A stretch of 64,000 bases of DNA from Fundicoccus ignavus (GTDB lineage Bacteria; Bacillota; Bacilli; Lactobacillales; Aerococcaceae): NCBI RefSeq assembly GCF_009659375.1, contig NZ_WJQT01000012.1, positions 1 through 64,000 of the forward strand, given 5' to 3'. Numbering within the stretch: position 1 is the first letter of the stretch; each line of letters begins with the position of its first letter. Below the pieces are notes generated by a model, which was not told where the DNA came from, did no database searches, and was given only the letters and a program-made list of their open reading frames with translations. The position numbers were made by a program, and so were the translations under genes. Below, piece after piece: positions 8,098 to 17,014 of the stretch.

Positions 8098-8888
8098 TTC
8101 AATGTTCAAACTCGCGGTTTGAGTTTAAACATTGAGGGCTTCAATCATCAAACTCAGAGTCCGAGTTTGCACATTGAAAGAGAAACATCACCCGTAGGGT
8201 GATACCCAGCTGGTCACTTAATCCAGATTCTCAAATTTTCACCGAATTTAGTTGGAAAATCCACCAAATACCAATTCAATGTTCAAACTCGCGGTTTGAG
8301 TTTAAACATTGAGTGCTTCAATCATCAAACTCAGAGTCCGAGTTAGCACATTGAAAGAGAAACATCATCCGTAGGATGATGCCCAGCTGGTTACTTGATC
8401 GAGATTCTCTCATATTCATCTAATTTAGTTGGAAAATCCACCAAATACCAATTCAATGTTTAAACTCGCGGTTTGAGTTTGAACATTGAGGGCTTCAATC
8501 ATCAAACTCAGAGTCCGAGTTTGCACATTGAAAGAGAAACATCACCCGTAGGATGATACCCAGCTGGTTACTTGATCGAGATTCTCTCATATTCAGCTAA
8601 TTTAGTTGGAAAATCCACCAAATACCAATTCAATGTTCAAACTCGCGGTTTGAGTTTAAACATTGAGGGCTTCAATCATCAAACTCAGAGTCCGAGTTTG
8701 CACATTGAAAGAGAAACATCACCCGTAGGGTGATACCCAGCTGGTCCCTTAATCCAGATTCTCTAATTTTCACCGAGTTTAGTTGGAAAATTCACCAAAT
8801 CCAATTCAATGTTTAAACTCGCGGTTTGAGTTTAAACATTGAGGGCTTCAATCATCAAACTCAGAGTCCGAGTTTGCACATTGAAAGC
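8098..8888. repeat. Family D repeat: five ~178-bp units with three hairpins each
   Basis: Each unit contains a palindrome with arms CAATGTTCAAACTC/GAGTTTAAACATTG, a second with CAATCATCAAACTC/GAGTTTGCACATTG, and a small one ATCACCC-GTA-GGGTGAT. In the first unit the first two centres (about 8117 and 8159) are 42 bp apart; the third is at about 8195. Units start near 8100, 8277, 8455, 8632 and 8807. The same family recurs at 10850-11450. The open frame 8898-9116 just after it has no coding features. Confidence 0.85.
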
Positions 8889-9318
8889 TAAAACTGGTTG
8901 CCAAACTCAGCCTTCCCATTTTCGCCAGTTGTTCGTCTGAAATCTGCTACTTATCTACTAAACTCTAGAAGTGTAAAGTTAAAAGATCCAAACACAAAAG
9001 GAGTGTCGGCCGAGTCGGCCGTCACGATTGTATCTTCTGCTTGGTTAGTCAGCGGTTTTGTTGGGTGGATGGCTGCTGAAAAAGAGTGCTTGCTTAATCA
9101 TGATAGTCAAGGTTAAGTAGGATGCTTTATATAATAATAGTTGGGCTTTTTCAGCGGTCAGGCGGGGTTGGGCGCAATGGATTTCGCAACTTGATATTGG
9201 GGCGTATTGAGGCTAGGGAATTATATATGACATTTGGTAGAATTTTCTTTATACTAGAGGGTATAGAACAGATGGAGGTGGAGGTACAATCGTTGCAAAT
9301 GAGCGTATTATCCAAGAT

Positions 9319-10728
9319 GTGAGTCTTTATATAAATGGGTTTGAGTGGGGGCCTGCGGTGTCGCGTCTCGTGTTAGCTTTGAGGCAGCCGGTTTCGGGTG
9401 AGGTTAAGTTTAGCTCGGCTGTTGTGAAAACGAATGATGTTGAGCGCGAGGTATTGGCAGCTTATTTATCAAATTCAGAGGGACATCATCTTGGAGAGTC
9501 GGAAGTGTCGAGTCTTTTTGTTACTTTAGAATTAGATACACATTATCATGCGAAATCGCCTGGGAATAAGGCTCATCCGTTTGAGTTGGATCCGGTGACT
9601 GGTTTTTCTCGTTGGGCACAGACTTATGTTGTGAGTATCACTGACCTCAAATTTACTGCTGCTGAGTATCAGGAAGAGTTAGTTGGAGAGATTCGTGTGG
9701 ATGCGATTGATCAGCGAATTTCGCCGGATTCTGATGCCTTTTCAATTCGTAGTGCTTATAGTGGTGATTATGTGAATCCTACGACGGGCAAAGTCGAGGC
9801 GCAGCGTCTAACGTATGCGGCTTATGAGCCTGAGGATTTGTCGCCTGTTGATATATTACCTTTAATTGTGTGGTTACATGGTTCGGCTGAAGGGGGCACG
9901 GATATCGAAGTACCTCTGTTGGGGAATGAGGTAACGGCTTTAACACGTCCTGAAATTCAGTCGCAATTTACCAATGGTTTGCGTCAAGGGGCGCATGTGT
10001 TGGTCGTTCAGACGCCAACCTTCTGGATGGATGAAGGGGAGGACCGTACGGGTCCTGGTGCCGGTAAATCACGTTACACCGAGATTTTGATGGATACGAT
10101 TCGTCAATATGTGGACGGTCACGATAACGTTGATAGTCACCGCATTTACTTGGGTGGTTGCTCGAACGGCGGTTATATGACGATGAATATGTTGTTGGAA
10201 TATCCGCAAACTTTCGCGGCGGCTTTCCCGGTGGCTGAGGCCTATTCTTTCTACGGCTTCGAGCGCGATCGTCGTGGCTACTACGAAACGACGACGGACC
10301 GTTTCGGCAACTTGCGTTACAAACCGAGTCAAACCCTCTGTTTAACCGATGACAAAATACGACTATTAGCCAGCGAGGCGATTTGGTTCGTGCATGCGGC
10401 GAATGACCATACAGTCGTACCCTTCTTGACAGTGGAACCGACTTACCGTCGGATTGTCAAAGCTGGTGCGAGCAATGTCTGGTTCTCGTATTTTGAAACG
10501 GTTCGTGGCTTGGATGAATTAGATGAAAAATATGATGGCCATTTATCTTGGATTTACCTATTCAATAATCAGGTGCGCGGGGTGCAACATCCACAGCGCA
10601 TTCGCCAAGATAGCCGTTATGAGCCGTCTAATGCTTTGTTTGGTGGATCCTACAAAGTGACGGATGATACGGATGGTGTTGAAGAATTCGAAACCATCTT
10701 CCACTGGATTAACAAACAACGCTTATAG
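9319..10728 (+). CDS. Prolyl-oligopeptidase/PHB-depolymerase-like alpha/beta hydrolase
   Basis: A 469-residue protein with an N-terminal Ig-like region (residues 1-160) and a C-terminal alpha/beta hydrolase. The oxyanion region is PLIVWLHGSAEGG, the nucleophile elbow YLGGCSNGGYMTM, the acid is probably the Asp in HAANDHTVVPF and the base the His in DGHLSWIYLFNN. This resembles secreted esterases/peptidases annotated as prolyl oligopeptidase family or PHB depolymerase, but no signal peptide is seen. The GTG at 9319 is the first usable start, yet the same frame is open further upstream and the only strong ribosome site (GGAGGTGGAGG, 9274-9284) precedes an in-frame ATC at 9289. The true start is unsettled. 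Stands alone between repeat fields. Confidence 0.8.
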   Translation: MSLYINGFEWGPAVSRLVLALRQPVSGEVKFSSAVVKTNDVEREVLAAYLSNSEGHHLGESEVSSLFVTLELDTHYHAKSPGNKAHPFELDPVTGFSRWAQTYVVSITDLKFTAAEYQEELVGEIRVDAIDQRISPDSDAFSIRSAYSGDYVNPTTGKVEAQRLTYAAYEPEDLSPVDILPLIVWLHGSAEGGTDIEVPLLGNEVTALTRPEIQSQFTNGLRQGAHVLVVQTPTFWMDEGEDRTGPGAGKSRYTEILMDTIRQYVDGHDNVDSHRIYLGGCSNGGYMTMNMLLEYPQTFAAAFPVAEAYSFYGFERDRRGYYETTTDRFGNLRYKPSQTLCLTDDKIRLLASEAIWFVHAANDHTVVPFLTVEPTYRRIVKAGASNVWFSYFETVRGLDELDEKYDGHLSWIYLFNNQVRGVQHPQRIRQDSRYEPSNALFGGSYKVTDDTDGVEEFETIFHWINKQRL

Positions 10729-10740
10729 AAAATATAAAGG

Positions 10741-10770
10741 CGCCCACTGTGTGATGCAGTGGGCGTTTTT
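10741..10770 (+). terminator. Terminator of the hydrolase gene
   Basis: CGCCCACTG-TGTGATG-CAGTGGGCG followed by TTTTT. Confidence 0.92.
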
Positions 10771-10849
10771 GTGTGTTATAAGTCTAGTGTGCTGTGCTTC
10801 GCTCAGCTTATCGAATTCCAAGGCGGAGGTCGCTTCGATCCTCACGCTT

Positions 10850-11450
10850 ATGAGATTGAACATTGAGTGCTTCAATCATCAAACTCAGAGTCTGAGTTAG
10901 CACATTGAATGAAAACTATCACCTGTAAGGTGATGTCCCGCTCGTGAATTGATCTTAATAGCCGTTTATTTGTCAGTTTTATCGGTTAAATCAGCCGAAT
11001 TCCAATTCAATGTTCAAACTCGCGGTTTGAGATTGAACATTGAGGTCTTCAATCATCAAACTCGAAGTCTGAGTTAGCACATTGAATGAAAACTATCACC
11101 TTTAGGGTGATGTCCCGCTCGTTATTTAGTCTTTATAGCCGCTTATTTGTCAGATTGATTGGATAAATCAGCGGAATTCCAATTCAATGTTCAAACTCGC
11201 GGTTTGAGTTAACACATTGAGACCTTCAATCATCAAACTCAGAGTCTGAGTTAACACATTGAATGAAAACCATCACCTGTAAGGTGATGTCCCGCTCGTT
11301 ATTTAGTCTTTATAGCCGCTTATTTGTCAGATTTATCGGATAAATCAGCCTAATTCCAATTCAATGTTCAAACTCGCGGTTTGAGATTGAACATTGAGGC
11401 CTTCAATCATCAAACTCGAAGTCTGAGTTAACATATTGAAAGGGCACTTT
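10850..11450. repeat. Family D repeat, second field (about four units)
   Basis: Further copies of the CAATGTTCAAACTCGCGG palindrome, the CAAACTCAGAGTCTGAG palindrome and the ATCACCT-GTA-AGGTGAT hairpin, with period about 180 bp. Interstitial sequence differs from the 8.1-8.9 kb field, so hairpins are better conserved than spacers. A family F fragment (10795-10845) precedes it. Confidence 0.85.
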
Positions 11451-11564
11451 ATGATTAGACACCTAGTCCAAGGCAGTTGCTTCCTCCCACTTGGTCGGAA
11501 GCTCCCAAAGCCATGTTGCAGTCACACAGTCTTGTTGATTTAAACAGTATCAGAAAACTTCGGA

Positions 11565-11860
11565 CGAGTCTGAAAACTTTGAATTTCGGTTAGCAGTTTT
11601 AACTTGAATATATTGCTTTACTTTTGTTGGAATACTTAACCTAGCTAAGCGAATTGTTTTCCAAAGCGGTATAAGGGCAATCCATCGCTCCTAATAGAAT
11701 CGCTTGGTGTGACTTTGAGCGCAGCGAATTAGACACACCTAGCCGATTGAGCTTTCAAAGCCCTCACAACCGTGAGGCTTTGAAAGCGACCACCGCCTTG
11801 GAAAATCATTATCTGAGCGTAGTACAAAGCGTGATAAATCAACATAAAACTTATAAAATC
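11565..11860. repeat. Family F dispersed repeat, full-length copy
   Basis: Starts with a TCGGACGAGTCTGA motif, continues with TACTTTTGTTGGAATAC and CTTTGAAAGCGACCACCG, and ends near ACAAAGCGTGATAAATCAAC. It is the inverse of 7020-7262 and is shared with 41085-41285. No coding capacity. Confidence 0.7.
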
Positions 11861-11870
11861 TTATATTACA

Positions 11871-11898
11871 AAACCCATCCGCACCAATGCGGATGGGT
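11871..11898 (-). terminator. Terminator of the acyltransferase gene
   Basis: ACCCATCCGCA-CCAA-TGCGGATGGGT, a perfect 11-bp stem; on the minus strand it is followed by TTTTG. Confidence 0.88.
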
Positions 11899-11906
11899 CA
11901 ACTTCA

Positions 11907-12935
11907 TTAAGTCAATTTGCGGACCAGGCGGTCGAGATTTGGTTCTAAGCGTTCTTCCACAGGTTGAATATAGAATCGATCAAAGTAGGGATACAAGAAG
12001 ATGGAAATCGCCACAGTCGTGCAAGTCATCAAAATAATCCGCCAGCCATGTGATTGGATTTCGATATTCGGATCGACGTTACTTGAATAAGAGTAGATTG
12101 TCAGCAAAATCGGATGGAATAAATAAATTTCCATCGAGTAAGCAGCCCAGCGTGAAAGTGGGCTCGACTTGCCGGGGCGAGCGTTCACGTAGGTCATCAA
12201 GACCCAGATCGCTAAAATTAAAACAAACTCCCCTGCAAAGAAATGAATATCCGATAGACTCAAGGCTTGATAAGCGAATAATATTATCAAGGCAGTCACC
12301 AGACCGCCACGCCAAGCCAGATTCCGTTTGGCCACATAATAGCCTCCCACTAAACTCACCAAAGCCTTTGGAAAACCACCATTCGCTAACAACTCCCAGT
12401 GTAAGTTTACTGTAATTAACCAGCGCCCGACTAAGTAAATCACCACCGCTCCCACTACAATTTGTGTCGGACTCCAGCCACGTTTAACGCACCAATAGAG
12501 AATAAGACTAGCTAAAAACAGTGCCCATAAATACCATAAGTGGTAATGGCCAATTTGCCCGTTGCCAACTTTCACCCAACTCAGGGTGTGCCAATATTGA
12601 AGCAGGGCATTCGGAAAACTAGCCCCCATCGCCATACTGGTCGGCACGAAAATAAACGCATCGACTAACAGATAAAACAAGGTGAATACCACATACATCA
12701 CCAAGATTTTGGTCAGGTATCGCCGTAGATAGCTCGCTGTATCCTTTTGTTGGGCCACCAGATAGCCGGTCGTCGCGAAAAAGAAGGGCACCGCGAAATT
12801 CAAGAGATGTCGGTACCAGTAATAGTTGGCGAAGGTTGCCAAGCCCTCCGTTTCGAGGAAAGCTGTGACATGAATCAACACGACCGCCATCGCCGCCAGA
12901 AATTTTATTCGATCAATCGCATAATTGTGTGTCAT
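11907..12935 (-). CDS. Acyltransferase-3 family integral membrane protein
   Basis: A 342-residue protein with about ten membrane segments. The start IDRIKFLAAMAVVLIHVTAF contains the Arg and the catalytic-type His (about residue 22) of the OafA/NodX/acyltransferase-3 family; VPFFFATTGYLVAQ also matches. Members transfer acetyl, succinyl or similar groups to extracytoplasmic sugars or peptidoglycan; the acceptor here is unknown. ATG at 12933-12935 with AAAGGAG 9-10 nt upstream. Transcribed away from the DUF1659/DUF2922 pair, sharing a 140-bp divergent promoter region. Confidence 0.88.
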   Translation of the reverse strand: MTHNYAIDRIKFLAAMAVVLIHVTAFLETEGLATFANYYWYRHLLNFAVPFFFATTGYLVAQQKDTASYLRRYLTKILVMYVVFTLFYLLVDAFIFVPTSMAMGASFPNALLQYWHTLSWVKVGNGQIGHYHLWYLWALFLASLILYWCVKRGWSPTQIVVGAVVIYLVGRWLITVNLHWELLANGGFPKALVSLVGGYYVAKRNLAWRGGLVTALIILFAYQALSLSDIHFFAGEFVLILAIWVLMTYVNARPGKSSPLSRWAAYSMEIYLFHPILLTIYSYSSNVDPNIEIQSHGWRIILMTCTTVAISIFLYPYFDRFYIQPVEERLEPNLDRLVRKLT

Positions 12936-13076
12936 ATTTTGTCAAACTCCTTTGAATGTGTATTCTAACAAAAAAATGGAATCTTTTTAAACAATTTGAC
13001 TTTTCGATGACAAACGCTCGCAACAAACCGTTTATAGGGTGTAAGCAGCTTACAAAAACACACAGGAGGTAAGGAA

Positions 13077-13286
13077 ATGTTAGGACAATTTGAAAAAGCA
13101 ACACTAGAGGTACAGTACAACGACGGCTCAGAAAAAGCGATTAAACAAACATTCGCCAACTTGAAGGAAGGCGTGTCACCCGAGGAATTAAGCGGCATCC
13201 ACGCAGCCATCAGCGACATCGCAGCCTACCCAACCGGGGACTTAACCATCGTCGAACGCACACGCTACACAACTATTGGAGGTTAA
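13077..13286 (+). CDS. DUF1659 family small protein
   Basis: A 69-residue soluble protein (MLGQFEKATLEVQYNDGSEK...TIVERTRYTTIGG) matching the DUF1659 family, small Firmicutes proteins of unknown function nearly always paired with a DUF2922 gene. Strong AGGAGG site 8 nt before the ATG. Its stop overlaps or abuts the next start (TAATGATG). A small hairpin, GTAAGC-A-GCTTAC, lies in the leader (about 13040-13052). Confidence 0.85.
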   Translation: MLGQFEKATLEVQYNDGSEKAIKQTFANLKEGVSPEELSGIHAAISDIAAYPTGDLTIVERTRYTTIGG

Positions 13287-13288
13287 TG

Positions 13289-13516
13289 ATGAAAATACTA
13301 CAAATGATCTTTAAAACAGCTGACGGCAAAAATAATACACTGAAACTGAACCACCCACGCGAAGACTTAGACCGCGAAACAGTCGAAAGAGCCATGGACC
13401 AAATCGCTGCGATTAACGCCTTCGAAAAAGACGGCAACCCGCTCTACGTCGACAAACACGCCGCCCGCTACGTCGAAACCATTACCACAAACCTATTCGA
13501 CTTAGACCAAGAATAA
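13289..13516 (+). CDS. DUF2922 family small protein
   Basis: A 75-residue protein (MKILQMIFKTADGKNNTLKLNHPRED...DQIAAINAFEKDGNPLY) of the DUF2922 family, the usual partner of DUF1659. The second ATG of ATGATG (13289) is preferred because it is 6 nt from GGAGG; the first (13286) overlaps the DUF1659 stop. Function unknown; a terminator follows. Confidence 0.85.
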   Translation: MKILQMIFKTADGKNNTLKLNHPREDLDRETVERAMDQIAAINAFEKDGNPLYVDKHAARYVETITTNLFDLDQE

Positions 13517-13555
13517 TCTAGATGAAATAGGCCACCAAGACGCTTGCGTCTAACG

Positions 13556-13584
13556 AACTCCTCCTTTTATAGGGGGAGTTTTTG
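13556..13584 (+). terminator. Terminator after the DUF1659/DUF2922 pair
   Basis: AACTCCTCC-TTTTATA-GGGGGAGTT followed by TTTG. Confidence 0.8.
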
Positions 13585-13599
13585 CGTTGCGAGACGTAA

Positions 13600-13900
13600 A
13601 CGGGTTGGCACCCGTGGCTGAAAACCGTAACAAAGTGATAATGAAAGTGCTATGAAAAAGCAATGAATATGATAATTTTGACCACTGAATAAGCTGTTAT
13701 TTTTTAAGAAAGCGTTAAGAAAAACTTAAGAGTGAAGCCAGCAAGCAGAGGATGACTCAGCATGGTGTTGCTAGGACAGTGTTTATCAAAGGTTAGTGAA
13801 TGAATATATTGCGAAGTTGAGGCTTGCGACAAGATTGTAAAGCCAGTGTAACCGCATGCCGTCAAACAAAAATATTCATTTGTTATGATGGCTTCAGTTA
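13600..13900 (+). ncRNA. Structured, unidentified leader upstream of the LysM/Amidase_5 gene
   Basis: About 300 nt rich in helices. ACGGGT-TGGC-ACCCGT lies at about 13599-13615. AGCAA...TTGCT encloses GCAGAG-GATGA-CTCAGC at 13739-13772. GAAGCCA (13734-13740) pairs perfectly with TGGCTTC (13889-13895) and would close a domain of about 160 nt. Unpaired blocks such as GTAACCGCATGCCGTCA weakly recall the 3' part of ydaO/c-di-AMP riboswitches, which often control wall hydrolases, but the conserved GTCAGCTAAC block is missing. An extended -10 (TGTTATGAT, 13881-13889) overlaps the end, so part may instead be promoter DNA. Confidence 0.35.
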
Positions 13901-13927
13901 AATTCTACTCAATAAGGAGTGTGTTGA

Positions 13928-16864
13928 ATGGAAAGAAAGAAAATGCATAAACGCAAGGGGCAGTGGGTCACGATTTCCACTTCGCTTGTAGCATCAATGA
14001 TGTTAGGTGCGTCGTCACAGACGCTTGTATCTGCTCAAGAAACATCCGAGGTTTTGATAGAATCATCTGCTGCCACAGATGAAGCTATGGTAACGGAAGA
14101 TGTCGTTGAAGCAAGTATGGAAGCACCGATGGTAGAGGAAGCGGTAGTGGTTGAAACAGCGATTGAAACAGCGATTGAAGCTAGCGTGGAAACACCGGTA
14201 GTGGAAGAAACATTAGCAATAGAAGCGCCGATAACGGTAGAAGTACCAGAAGCACCCGTTGTCGAAACGCCAGAAGTACCAGAAGTAGAAGTTGAAAATG
14301 TTGTAGAAGTTGAAATGCCTGAAGCAACCGAAGAATATACTGAAGTTTTCGAAGATAATGGAGTGATCGAAGAAGCGTCAGTAGTTGTGGAAGAAGCTGA
14401 AGTAATTGAAGAAGACGCAGCAGATTCTGAAGCACCAGAAGTGATCAAAGAAGACGCAGTAGATTCTGAAGCACCAGAAGTGGTAGAAGAAGACTCAGTA
14501 GTTTTAGAAGAAGCTGAAGAGCTTGAAGCGGAGTCAGTAGTTGTGGAAGAAGCTGAAGAGCTTGAAGCGGAGTCAGTAGTTGTGGAAGAAGCTGAGGAGC
14601 TTGAAGCAGAGTCAGTAGTTGTGGAAGCATCAGAAGTAATTGAAGAAGACGCAGCAGATTCTGAAGCACCAGAAGTGGTAGAAGAAGACACAGTAGATTC
14701 TGAAGCACCAGAAGCGGTAGAAGAAGACACAGCAATTTCGGAAGAAGCTGAAGCTGTTGAAGAAGACACAGCAGTTTCAGAAGAGACTGAAGTAGTTGAA
14801 GAAGACGTAGTAGATTCTGAAGCACCAGAAGCTGTTGAAGAAGACGTAGTAGATTCTGAAGCACCAGAAGTGGTAGAAGAAGACACAGCAGTTTCAGAAG
14901 AGACTGAAGTAGTTGAAGAAGACGTAGTAGATTCTGAAGCACCAGAAGTGGTAGAAGAAGACACAGTAGATTCTGAAGAGACTGAAGTAGTTGAAGAAGA
15001 CGCAGCAGTTTCAGAAGAGACTGAAGTAGTTGAAGAAGACGTAGTAGATTCTGAAGCACCAGAAGTGGTAGAAGAAGACACAGCAATTTCGGAAGAAGCT
15101 GGAGTAATTGAAGAGGAATCAGAACTGACAGAAAATCCTGAAACCCCAGAAGAACCTGAAATTTCCGAGGAAAACGAAGAGTCAGAAGAAGAAGCTGAGA
15201 CTCCAGAAAATCCTGAAGAGTCAGAAGAAGAAACCGAGACTCCAGAAATTCCTGAAGATTCAGAAGAAGGACCTGAGACTCCAGAAGAACCTGAAATTTC
15301 CGAAGAAGATTCAGAAGAAGAAGAAGAAGGCACAGAAGAAGAAGAAGGCACAGAAGAAGAAACTGAAATTCCAGAAGACTCAGAAACTTCAGAAGAACCA
15401 GTTGAATCTGAATCCGACGAAAATCCAGAAACAGAATTTGTACCCGAGCCAACAGAGTCAACAGAGTCACCAGCCTTATCGGAAGCTAACCCTTCTGAAG
15501 AATTACCTGAATCAAACACAAACTCAGAGACACCTACTCAGTTAATGTCAATCGTCGCTTCTACCAATTCAAGTATGAACCAGACGCATTCGGTTAACCA
15601 AGGTGATACCTTATGGTCCTTGGCACGCAAATTTAATGTCAGCGTGGCCGAGTTAAAAGAATGGAATAGCTTATCGAGCGACTTGATTATTACCAATGCA
15701 TCTTTAATTGTTTCGAATCCGAATAACGCTACCAACTCAAGCGATGAGAAGCGTCAACAAGATGTGGCGAACCAAGGTAATCATTCACAGACCGTCGGTA
15801 GCACTAACAATAATTCTAACCAAACGAGCGCAAGCCATACCATCAATAAGGGAGATACCTTATGGTCAATCGCCCAACGCAACAATGTAACAGTTGCGGA
15901 TTTAATCAAATGGAATAATTTATCAAGTACTGTCATCCATATTGACGGTCAATTGATTGTATCCAATCCAACTAGCGATAATACGCAAAAAGAAACTGAA
16001 GCTGGTAATGACAGTTCATCAAGCAAACAACCAAGCTATACGATTAATCAAGGGGATACCTTATGGTCAATTGCCCAGAAAAATAACGTGACGGTTTCAC
16101 AGTTACAAGAATGGAATAACCTATCAAGTTACTTGATTCATGCTAACCAGCAACTTGTTGTCAATAATCCAAATGTTAACCAGAATACAGGAGGCACAGC
16201 CGAAGCAGACGATGACACATCGTCCGAAACGCAACAAACGCATACTGTAAACCGTGGTGAGTACTTGTATTCAATTGCCAAACAATATGGTGTTTCTGTT
16301 TCAGATTTAGCGAGCTGGAATAATCTGACGGCTAATTCGGTGATCAACCCGAATGATCGTTTAATCGTAACCAACCTTAATGGTTCATCAGAAAACGCCA
16401 AGCCAAACGAGAACACCAATGAAAATTCGGATGGGGATACCGTTGAATCAGCTGGTATCCAAGCGATGATTAATTGGTTCAAAGAACGTGAAGGCAATGT
16501 GACTTACTCAATGTCTGACCGTTTAGGTCCGGATAGTTATGACTGCTCGAGTGCCGTATTCTTTGCGCTAATGGCTGGCGGCTACATCGCTGAAGGCACT
16601 TGGCCGGGTACGACTGAATCCTTATTTGCCCTTGAAGGCACGCTGTTAACTGCGATTAGTCGTGATGAAGTGCAAGAAGGCGACATTTTCGTATCCGGAG
16701 TCAAAGGCAATTCACTCGGTGCAGGCGGCCATACCGGTGTCGCGCTAAGTAATAGCAGTATTATCCATGCGAACTACAGTGATAACGGTATTTCCACTAC
16801 CCCAATCGAGGGCTACACAAGTTATGCCGGCATCCCAACTTACTGGTACCGCCTAACCAACTAA
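13928..16864 (+). CDS. Secreted cell-wall hydrolase: acidic repeats, four LysM, Amidase_5
   Basis: A 978-residue exported protein. The N-terminus MERKKMHKRKGQWVTISTSL is a long signal peptide of KxYKxGKxW-like type, cleaved after VSA. Residues about 40-540 are an extremely acidic low-complexity region made of EVVEEDxxVSExxE-like units. Four LysM domains begin near 554, 636, 703 and 771 (for example HSVNQGDTLWSLARKFNVSV). Residues 841-978 resemble Amidase_5/phage Pal-type peptidoglycan hydrolases, with DSYDCSSAVFFALM (nucleophile Cys), GAGGHTGVAL and IIHANY. It probably cleaves stem peptides at the wall. ATG has AGGAG 9-10 nt upstream. The repeat-rich part creates long false frames on the minus strand. 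Confidence 0.88.
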   Translation: MERKKMHKRKGQWVTISTSLVASMMLGASSQTLVSAQETSEVLIESSAATDEAMVTEDVVEASMEAPMVEEAVVVETAIETAIEASVETPVVEETLAIEAPITVEVPEAPVVETPEVPEVEVENVVEVEMPEATEEYTEVFEDNGVIEEASVVVEEAEVIEEDAADSEAPEVIKEDAVDSEAPEVVEEDSVVLEEAEELEAESVVVEEAEELEAESVVVEEAEELEAESVVVEASEVIEEDAADSEAPEVVEEDTVDSEAPEAVEEDTAISEEAEAVEEDTAVSEETEVVEEDVVDSEAPEAVEEDVVDSEAPEVVEEDTAVSEETEVVEEDVVDSEAPEVVEEDTVDSEETEVVEEDAAVSEETEVVEEDVVDSEAPEVVEEDTAISEEAGVIEEESELTENPETPEEPEISEENEESEEEAETPENPEESEEETETPEIPEDSEEGPETPEEPEISEEDSEEEEEGTEEEEGTEEETEIPEDSETSEEPVESESDENPETEFVPEPTESTESPALSEANPSEELPESNTNSETPTQLMSIVASTNSSMNQTHSVNQGDTLWSLARKFNVSVAELKEWNSLSSDLIITNASLIVSNPNNATNSSDEKRQQDVANQGNHSQTVGSTNNNSNQTSASHTINKGDTLWSIAQRNNVTVADLIKWNNLSSTVIHIDGQLIVSNPTSDNTQKETEAGNDSSSSKQPSYTINQGDTLWSIAQKNNVTVSQLQEWNNLSSYLIHANQQLVVNNPNVNQNTGGTAEADDDTSSETQQTHTVNRGEYLYSIAKQYGVSVSDLASWNNLTANSVINPNDRLIVTNLNGSSENAKPNENTNENSDGDTVESAGIQAMINWFKEREGNVTYSMSDRLGPDSYDCSSAVFFALMAGGYIAEGTWPGTTESLFALEGTLLTAISRDEVQEGDIFVSGVKGNSLGAGGHTGVALSNSSIIHANYSDNGISTTPIEGYTSYAGIPTYWYRLTN

Positions 16865-16887
16865 GCCAAAATATGATTCAAAACCAT

Positions 16888-16920
16888 CTCCTCCACAAGC
16901 TATATGTGGGGGAGTATTTT
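16888..16920 (+). terminator. Terminator after the Amidase_5 gene
   Basis: CTCCTCCACA pairs with TGTGGGGGAG, then TATTTT. Confidence 0.8.
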
Positions 16921-16978
16921 GTTCATAGAATCTTCTATCTTTCTTCGAATAAATCACGATGTATCCGTTTTCAAAAGT

Positions 16979-17007
16979 GGTATAATGGAAGTGAGGAAAA
17001 AGGAGGT
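16979..17007 (+). promoter_or_regulatory. Extended -10 promoter and ribosome site of the Rib-repeat protein
   Basis: TGGTATAAT at 16978-16986 (TGn plus consensus -10) without a convincing -35, then AAAGGAGG about 8 nt before the ATG at 17015. This decides the start against the upstream in-frame ATG at 16904, which lies inside the terminator. Confidence 0.6.
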
Positions 17008-17014
17008 ATTTGCG

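Noticed and set aside
8098..8888. Possible CRISPR array because of regular ~178-bp repeats
   Set aside because: Units are long and themselves palindromic, spacers between hairpins are repeated rather than unique, and no cas genes are present.
8898..9116. 72-residue frame after the family D field
   Set aside because: Overlaps a family E hairpin fragment and has no ribosome site or protein-like pattern.
13600..13900. Firm call of a c-di-AMP (ydaO/yuaA) riboswitch
   Set aside because: The conserved 3' GTCAGCTAAC block and the P4 arrangement are missing; only weak local resemblance, so kept as an unidentified structured leader.
14035..15519. 494-residue Ser-rich minus-strand frame
   Set aside because: Antisense shadow of the acidic repeat region of the Amidase_5 protein; no start context.
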